Assembly: GCF_030700245.1 (NCBI RefSeq)
Contig: NZ_JAUYZI010000013.1
Coordinates: 62,001 to 126,000 of the forward strand
Direction: 5' to 3'
DNA length: 64,000 bases
Origin: Methylobacterium amylolyticum
GTDB lineage: Bacteria; Pseudomonadota; Alphaproteobacteria; Rhizobiales; Beijerinckiaceae
How positions within the stretch are numbered: position 1 is the first letter of the stretch; the number at the start of each line of letters is the position of its first letter. The notes under the pieces are model-generated. The model worked only from the letters and a program-made list of their open reading frames with translations. It searched no databases and was not told where the DNA came from. Shown here one piece after another: positions 58,923 through 64,000 of the stretch. The position numbers were made by a program, and so were the translations under genes.

Positions 58923-60503
58923 GTGAGCGAAGCGACCAACGGGACGGCGACCGCGCCGATGAACGGCGCCGAGAGCCTGGTGCGGACGCTGGTGGCGGGC
59001 GGGGTCGAGGTCTGCTTCACCAACCCCGGCACCTCGGAGATGCATTTCGTCGCCGCCCTCGACCGGGTGGACGGCATGCGCTGCGTGCTCTGCCTGTTCG
59101 AGGGCGGGGCGACCGGCGCCGCGGACGGCTACGCCCGCATGGCCGACAAGCCGGCCTCGACGCTGCTGCATCTCGGCCCCGGCCTCGCCAACGGGCTGGC
59201 CAACCTGCACAACGCCCGCCGCGCCCGCTCGCCCCTGGTCAACATCGTCGGCGAGCACGCCACCTACCACCGGCAGTACGACGCGCCGCTCACCACGGAC
59301 ATCGAGGGGCTGGCCCGGCCGATGTCGGCCTGGGTGCGCACCGGCCTCAGCGCCGACGCGATCGCCGCCGACGGCGCCGCCGCGATCCAGGCCGCCCGCA
59401 CCGCGCCGGGTCAGGTCGCCACCCTGATCCTGCCCGCCGACACCGCCTGGAACCCCGGCACCGGGATCGCCCCCGTGCCGCCGGTCCCGGAGCGGGCGCG
59501 GGCGGACGACGCGGCGGTGGCCGAAGCGGCGCGCGCGCTCGCCAGCGGCGAGCCGGTGCTGCTGCATCTCGGCGACCGGGCTGTGCGCGGCGAAGGAAGG
59601 ACGATTGCCGACCGGATCGCCCGCAAGACCGGGGCGCGGCTGCTCGCCATGACCGCGAACGCCCGCATCGACCGCGGCGCCGGCACCGTGCCGATCGAGC
59701 GCCTGCCCTACCCGATCGACCAAGGCATCGCGGCGCTGAAAGGCTACCGGCACATCATCCTCGTGGGCGCGACCGAGCCGGTGGGCTTCTTCGCCTATCC
59801 CGGCCGGCCGAGCCTGCTGGCGCCGGAGGGGTGCCGGACGATCACGCTGGCGACCCCCGAGGAGGACCAGATCGAGGCGCTGGAGCGGCTGGCCGAGGCG
59901 GTGAACGCGGGGCCCGCCGCGGCGCCCGACACGGGCAGGCGGCCGGAGCTGCCGGGCTCGGGGCCCCTCGACCAGGACACGATCGGCGCGGCGCTCGGCG
60001 CCCTGATCCCCGAGGGGGCGGTGATCTGCGACGAGTCGCTGACCACCGGCCGCAACTTCTTCGCCCTGACCCGGGCCTCCGCGCCCCACACCTGGCTCCA
60101 GCTCAACGGCGGCTCGATCGGGCTCGGCATCCCGCTGTCGACCGGCGCGGCGGTGGCCTGCCCGGAGCGCAAGGTCATCAACCTCCAGGCCGATGGCAGC
60201 GGCCTCTACACGGTGCAGGCGCTCTGGACCCAGGCGCGCGAGCGCCTCGACGTGGTGACGGTGGTGTGGTCGAACCGCGCCTACGCGATTCTGCGGGGCG
60301 AACTCGCTAATGTCGGCGCCCTCAATCCGGGGCCGAAGGCGATCGGCATGCTGAGCCTCGACGACCCGGCGATCGACTGGGTCGGCCTCGCCCGCGGCTT
60401 CGGCCTCGACGGGCGCCGGGTCGAGACGCTCTCCGCGTTCACCGACGCGTTGCAGCACGCCCTGAGAACCCGGGGCCCCTACCTCATCGAAGTCGTGCTG
60501 TGA
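58923..60503 (+). CDS. ThDP-dependent enzyme, acetolactate synthase / benzoylformate decarboxylase-like
   Basis: A 526-residue protein. The start is GTG 58923 (MSEATNGTATAP), supported by GAGGGAC upstream; ATG 58959 is possible. The catalytic glutamate E60 is in CLFEGGATGAADGYARM. The ThDP-binding domain near the C-terminus has LQADGSGLYTVQALWTQARERLDVVTVVWSNRAYAIL (G-D-G-S-type core with A-D-G-S). The N-terminal YVxxPG-like stretch CFTNPGTSEMHFVAALDRV is typical of the MdlC/IlvG-like group. No regulatory subunit (ilvH) is adjacent, so biosynthetic IlvB is unlikely; a 2-keto acid decarboxylase is more plausible. It is divergent from the solute-binding protein gene. Confidence 0.85.
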   Translation: MSEATNGTATAPMNGAESLVRTLVAGGVEVCFTNPGTSEMHFVAALDRVDGMRCVLCLFEGGATGAADGYARMADKPASTLLHLGPGLANGLANLHNARRARSPLVNIVGEHATYHRQYDAPLTTDIEGLARPMSAWVRTGLSADAIAADGAAAIQAARTAPGQVATLILPADTAWNPGTGIAPVPPVPERARADDAAVAEAARALASGEPVLLHLGDRAVRGEGRTIADRIARKTGARLLAMTANARIDRGAGTVPIERLPYPIDQGIAALKGYRHIILVGATEPVGFFAYPGRPSLLAPEGCRTITLATPEEDQIEALERLAEAVNAGPAAAPDTGRRPELPGSGPLDQDTIGAALGALIPEGAVICDESLTTGRNFFALTRASAPHTWLQLNGGSIGLGIPLSTGAAVACPERKVINLQADGSGLYTVQALWTQARERLDVVTVVWSNRAYAILRGELANVGALNPGPKAIGMLSLDDPAIDWVGLARGFGLDGRRVETLSAFTDALQHALRTRGPYLIEVVL

Positions 60504-60642
60504 GCGGGTCGCCCGCCGTCGACCTGCCGGGCCGGCCCGGGAACCCGCGCAGCCGCCATCGCCGCGCCGTCGCCGCGGTCCGGGCGAAGCGCGGCCCCGT
60601 GCCGATGCCCGCCCCCGGCGCGAACGGCCCGGAGCCCGCCCG

Positions 60643-61773
60643 ATGAGCCCGGATCTGGCCTTCGACACCCGCGCGCTGCTGGCCGACCTGGAGCGCTGGG
60701 TGCTCTGCGAAAGCCCCACCCACGACGCGGCGGCGGTCGACCGGATGATGGCGCTCGCCGCCCGCGACCTCGCGGTGATGGGCGCCGCGGTCGAGACCAT
60801 CCCCGGGCGCATGGGCCTGGGCGCCTGCGTGCGCGGACGATTCCCGCACCCGCGCCGCGACGTGCCGGGGATCCTCGTGCTCGGCCATCTCGACACCGTC
60901 CACCCGGTCGGCACCCTGGCGCGGCTGCCGTGGCGGATCGAGGGGGAGCGCGCCTACGGGCCCGGCGCCCTCGACATGAAGGGCGGTAACGTGATCGCGC
61001 TCGCCGCGATCCGGGCGCTCGCCGCCGCCGGTGCGGCCACGCCGCTGCCGGTCACGGTGCTGTTCACCGGCGACGAGGAGGTCGGCAGCCCCTCGACCCG
61101 CGACCTGATTGAGGCCGAGGCCGCCCGGCACGCCGCCATCCTCGTGCCCGAGCCCGGCCTGCCCGACGACGGGGTGGTGACCGGCCGCTACGCCATCGCC
61201 CGCTTCGACCTGGAGGCGGTCGGCCGCCCGAGCCACGCCGGCGCCGCCCTCTCCGAGGGACGCTCGGCGATCAGCCTGATGGCCCGCAAGCTGCTCGCCA
61301 TCGAGGCGCTGTCGGAACCCGACTGCACCGTCTCCGTCGGCGTGATCGCGGGCGGGCAGTGGGCGAATTGCGTGCCGACCCTGTGCCGGGGGCAGGCGCT
61401 GAGCATGGCCAAGCGGCAGGCGGACCTGGACCGCGGCGTGGCGCGCATGCTCGCCCTCTCCGGCGAGGCGGACGGGGCGCGCTTCACCGTCGGCCGCGGC
61501 GTCACGCGGCCGGTCTGGGAACCGGATGCCGACACGATGGCGCTCTATGAGCGGGCGCGGGCGATCGCCGCCGGCCACGGGCGCGCCCTGCCCCACCACA
61601 GCGCCGGCGGCGGCTCGGACGGCAACTTCACCGGCGCGATGGGCATCCCGACCCTCGACGGGCTCGGGGTGCTCGGCCGCGGCTACCACACCCTGGAGGA
61701 GCACGTGCTGATCGACTCGCTGCCGCGGCGGGCGCGGCTGTTCGCCGAGCTGCTGGCGAGCCTCGGGGCGTGA
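60643..61773 (+). CDS. M20-family peptidase (CPG2/ArgE-DapE type)
   Basis: A 376-residue zinc hydrolase. The metal motif H82-x-D84 is in VLGHLDTVHPVGTL, D111 is in GPGALDMKGGNVIAL, and the catalytic E145/E146 pair is in LFTGDEEVGSPSTRD. The dimerisation (lid) domain reads GRPSHAGAALSEGRSAISLMARKL. The C-terminal H is in RGYHTLEEHVLI. This is the glutamate-carboxypeptidase-like subgroup that cleaves C-terminal amino acids or N-acyl groups. It follows the ThDP enzyme gene by 139 bases on the same strand. The N-acyl substrate is unknown. Confidence 0.93.
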   Translation: MSPDLAFDTRALLADLERWVLCESPTHDAAAVDRMMALAARDLAVMGAAVETIPGRMGLGACVRGRFPHPRRDVPGILVLGHLDTVHPVGTLARLPWRIEGERAYGPGALDMKGGNVIALAAIRALAAAGAATPLPVTVLFTGDEEVGSPSTRDLIEAEAARHAAILVPEPGLPDDGVVTGRYAIARFDLEAVGRPSHAGAALSEGRSAISLMARKLLAIEALSEPDCTVSVGVIAGGQWANCVPTLCRGQALSMAKRQADLDRGVARMLALSGEADGARFTVGRGVTRPVWEPDADTMALYERARAIAAGHGRALPHHSAGGGSDGNFTGAMGIPTLDGLGVLGRGYHTLEEHVLIDSLPRRARLFAELLASLGA

Positions 61774-61985
61774 GCCGGACTCCAGCGCGCCGGGGCGCGG
61801 CCGGCCGGTCGCGTCGAGCGGGGGGCGCCGCGCGGGCCGAGGACGGCCACCGCCAGCGCCCCGGCCAGCCCGCCGACGGTGCCGCCGGCGAAGAACCCCG
61901 CCAGCGCGGCGCCCGCGCCGGACGGCGCGGACAGGATCAGCACCAGGGTGCTGCTCAGCAGGGCGGTCGCGGCGATCAGGGGCAT
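61683..61985 (-). CDS. Possible small membrane protein overlapping the M20 gene
   Basis: A 100-residue frame on the minus strand starting at ATG 61985 (MPLIAATALLSSTLVLILSAPSGAGA). Two hydrophobic segments are followed by a basic tail. The last 91 bases are antisense to the end of the M20 peptidase gene. The hydrophobic pattern argues for coding; the arginine/proline tail and the overlap argue against it. No family is recognised, and no strong ribosome site is present. Confidence 0.35.
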   Translation of the reverse strand: MPLIAATALLSSTLVLILSAPSGAGAALAGFFAGGTVGGLAGALAVAVLGPRGAPRSTRPAGRAPARWSPAHAPRLASSSANSRARRGSESISTCSSRVW

Positions 61986-62053
61986 GCGCGTCTCATCACA
62001 ACCACTGGTTGATAAGCCGCGCGGGCCCGTTCGAGTTCCGCCGCGCCCTCGCC

Positions 62054-63448
62054 TCAGGCCGGATCGACCGGCATCGGCGGCACGCCGCCGGCCTCGACCG
62101 CCTCGCCCGCCAGCAGGCACAGGTCCTCGCGGTAGCGCGCGGCGACGATCTGCACGCCGACCGGCGCCCGCCCGACGAGGCCGGTGGTGACCGTGAGCGC
62201 CGGCACGCCCAGCGGTGCGAGCCCGACCTGGAGCAGGTTCGCCTCGAAGGCCCGGGCGATGCCCGCCTCACCCGTCCGGTCGAGACCGTCCGGGAAGGGC
62301 AGCTCGCCCGAGACCGGCACCAGCAGCACCGGGTGCTCGGCCAGGAACAGCGCCCACATGCGGCAGAGGGTGTTGCGGCGGACGAGTGCTCGGGCGACGG
62401 CGTCCGGGGGCATCGCCTCGGCGCGGCCGCGGAAGGCCTCCAAAAGGTCGATCGCCGCCGGGTCGCCCTCGCGGTCGGCCGCGGCGCGGGCGGCCGCGTA
62501 GCCGTCCCCGAGCCAGAGCTGCAATTGCAGCTCGCTCGCCTCCCGGATCGGCGGGGTGTCGGCGATCTCCGTCACGCTCCAGCCGGCCGCGTCCAGGCGC
62601 CGGGCGGCGTCGCGGAGCGCCGCCTCGACCTCGGGGGCAGTGGCGAGGCCGTCCGGGCGCACGCACAGGGCCGCCCGGCGCGGCACGGCCGGGCCTTCGA
62701 GGGGCGCCGGAACCCACCACGGGTCGCGGGGATCGGGCGCGGCCATCGCCGCGAGGCCGAGGCGCAGGTCGGCGACGCTGCGGGCGAGCGGGCCGGACAC
62801 CGCCATGAGCTGCGGGCCGATGCCGCGCTCGGGCGAGGAGGCGTTCCAGGCCGGGATCCGCCCGAGGCTCGGCCGCAGCCCGTGGACGCCGCAGGCGTAG
62901 GCCGGGTAGCGGACCGAGCCGGCGATGTCGGTGCCGTGGGCGAGCGCGCCGATGCCGGCGGCGACCGCCGCCCCCGCGCCGCCCGACGAGCCCCCCGGGG
63001 TCAGGCCGGGATCGCGCGGGTTCTTCGTGTCCCCGTGGAGCCCGTTGGTCGTGAACCAGCGCAGCGAGAAGGCCGGCGTGTTGGTGCGGCCGAGCAGCAC
63101 CGCGCCGGCGCGGCGCAGGTTCGCCACCACCGGGCTGTCGTCCGCCGCCACGAGGTCGCGCTGCAGGCGCAGGCCGTTGGTGGTCGGGAAGCCGCGCTGG
63201 TCGGCATTGACCTTGGTGGTCACGGGCACGCCCGCGAGCGGCCCGGGCGTCTCGCCCCGGGCGCGGGCGGCGTCGATCGCCTCGGCGTCGGCCAGCACCG
63301 CGTCGGGCCGGTGCTCGACCACGGCGTTGATCCGGCCGTTGACGGCGTCGAGCCGGGCCAGCGCGTCCCGCGCCGCCTCGACGGCGGAGACCTGTCCGTC
63401 GCGGATCAGGCGCGCGAGATCGGTCGCGGTGAGACGCCAGAGTTCCAT
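62054..63448 (-). CDS. Second amidase (amidase-signature family)
   Basis: A 464-residue enzyme. The triad residues are K79 (GVPVTTKVNADQ), the cis-serine in LTPGGSSGGAGAAVAAGIGALAHG (S154/S155) and nucleophile S178 in GTDIAGSVRYPAYACGVHGLRPS. The sequence is only distantly related to the other amidase in this window. The C-terminal region GLAPLGVPALTVTTGLVGRAPVGVQIVAARYREDL is typical of the family. It may hydrolyse a different amide. The ATG at 63448 is chosen for the match MELWRLTATDLARLI; the reading frame is longer upstream but unlike amidases. Confidence 0.92.
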   Translation of the reverse strand: MELWRLTATDLARLIRDGQVSAVEAARDALARLDAVNGRINAVVEHRPDAVLADAEAIDAARARGETPGPLAGVPVTTKVNADQRGFPTTNGLRLQRDLVAADDSPVVANLRRAGAVLLGRTNTPAFSLRWFTTNGLHGDTKNPRDPGLTPGGSSGGAGAAVAAGIGALAHGTDIAGSVRYPAYACGVHGLRPSLGRIPAWNASSPERGIGPQLMAVSGPLARSVADLRLGLAAMAAPDPRDPWWVPAPLEGPAVPRRAALCVRPDGLATAPEVEAALRDAARRLDAAGWSVTEIADTPPIREASELQLQLWLGDGYAAARAAADREGDPAAIDLLEAFRGRAEAMPPDAVARALVRRNTLCRMWALFLAEHPVLLVPVSGELPFPDGLDRTGEAGIARAFEANLLQVGLAPLGVPALTVTTGLVGRAPVGVQIVAARYREDLCLLAGEAVEAGGVPPMPVDPA

Positions 63449-63761
63449 GGGTGTGCCTCGCGTGCGGTGTCGGTGGGGCAGGATCGCGCCGATCCGGCGC
63501 GCCGTCGAATCGGCGGCCGAAGCGTATTCATAATGCGTGCCGGGCGCCGCTTTTTTGGGCAGTCGCGGTTCGTGAAGGCGGGCAACGGCTTGCCGCAATG
63601 CAGCGGAAATACCCGGTGCCCGCCGGTCTCGGTAGTCTTGCCAGCGTCCAGGCGATGGTTAACCTCGACCCTCTGGACGCGCGTTCGGCCCGCAATTCAG
63701 TTCAGAAGGATATTTTTCTCTCACCCGCCGATCGACAACCTCCAACTCGGGGCAGACAATT
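63449..63761. other. Intergenic region, no gene seen
   Basis: The 313 bases between the second amidase and the small gene at 63762 show no supported gene. There is a T-run (TTTTTT) after GCGCCGC near 63550, and a slightly AT-richer patch before 63762 (ATATTTTTCTC) that could hold the promoter of the small gene. Confidence 0.4.
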
Positions 63762-63923
63762 ATGGCAGAGGTCATTCGCGTCACGCCGACTCAGGACGGC
63801 ACCTACACGGTCTATCGCGGCACGTTCGCGCTGATCAGCGGCCTCACCCGCCTCCAGGCCGAGCGCTACGAGGCGAGCCTCAGCCGTCAGCGGCGGCACG
63901 GCCTGCTCGCCGCCGGGACCTGA
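63762..63923 (+). CDS. Small hypothetical protein (53 aa)
   Basis: A short frame beginning MAEVIRVTPTQDGTYTVYRG and ending RRHGLLAAGT, with a stop at 63921-63923. The first half looks like a beta-hairpin (V-I-R-V-T-P, Y-T-V-Y-R-G) and the second like a helix (LTRLQAERYEASLSRQRRHG). GGGGCAGA lies upstream as a possible ribosome site. The low-GC upstream region supports a real gene. No family is recognised; it may be a small soluble conserved protein of this lineage. Confidence 0.55.
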   Translation: MAEVIRVTPTQDGTYTVYRGTFALISGLTRLQAERYEASLSRQRRHGLLAAGT

Positions 63924-64000
63924 CGGCGGCCGCCGCCGGCCCGGTCGCGCGGACCGGCGGCCCCGAATCGCGCGCCAGGACGATTCATTCCAAGGCCATC

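Noticed and set aside
58923..60503. Calling the ThDP enzyme a true biosynthetic acetolactate synthase.
   Set aside because: There is no small regulatory subunit gene beside it and the N-terminal part fits the benzoylformate-decarboxylase-like group better.

Overview
The window looks like a chromosomal segment of an alphaproteobacterium, most likely Methylobacterium or a close relative in the Methylobacteriaceae. That is an inference. It rests on the very high GC content, the gene order mdh-sucC-sucD-sucA-sucB-...-lpd, an EcfG-family sigma factor, matches to the alphaproteobacterial GGAAC-N16-CGTT stress promoter, and frequent GTG/TTG starts. No methylotrophy marker lies inside the window, so the genus is not proven.

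Layout. 1-4.4 kb: 5' part of an amino acid permease, rpsO-pnp, and a HigB-like toxin with an unusual partner. 4.5-10.3 kb: a glutathione transferase, a palindromic repeat, a SWIM protein, then small stress-type genes (DUF2892, GlsB/YeaQ, DUF3597), two or three with EcfG-type promoter matches, plus RidA and a polyamine-type binding protein. 10.3-19.4 kb: an SF2 helicase, a binding protein coupled to a diguanylate cyclase, LysE, tRNA-Tyr, ruvC, an AhpD-like protein, a YnfA protein, a cupin and xerC. 19.4-30.0 kb: the TCA-cycle operon, read right to left as mdh-sucC-sucD-sucA-sucB, then two small genes that look like a split pentapeptide-repeat protein, an SDR and lpd. 30.5-46.2 kb: a TetR regulator, gloB, a methyltransferase, marC, a DoxX-like protein, a diheme peroxidase, pbpC, an RND pump with its adaptor, an OmpA protein, and a caspase-fold/TPR protein whose catalytic residues are replaced. 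46.5-51.1 kb: a three-domain lysophospholipid acyltransferase divergent from a TetR gene, with two matching operator-like palindromes between them. 51.3-63.9 kb: an SDR, an MBL-fold protein with a zinc ribbon, a cobalt-type nitrile hydratase operon, an EcfG sigma factor, two amidases, an orphan solute-binding protein, a ThDP enzyme and an M20 peptidase.

The 2-oxoglutarate dehydrogenase subunits (SucA, SucB, Lpd), succinyl-CoA synthetase and malate dehydrogenase probably share one long transcript. Nitrile hydratase makes amides, and amidases hydrolyse amides to acids. The 53-63 kb block is therefore plausibly a nitrile/amide utilisation locus, although its genes face both directions.

No CRISPR array, insertion sequence, prophage or rRNA was seen. 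I see no clear-cut new multi-gene system. The best leads are the pseudo-caspase, the toxin gene with a HigA-like stub as partner, the binding-protein/diguanylate-cyclase pair, the split gene in the TCA operon, and the EcfG promoter cluster.
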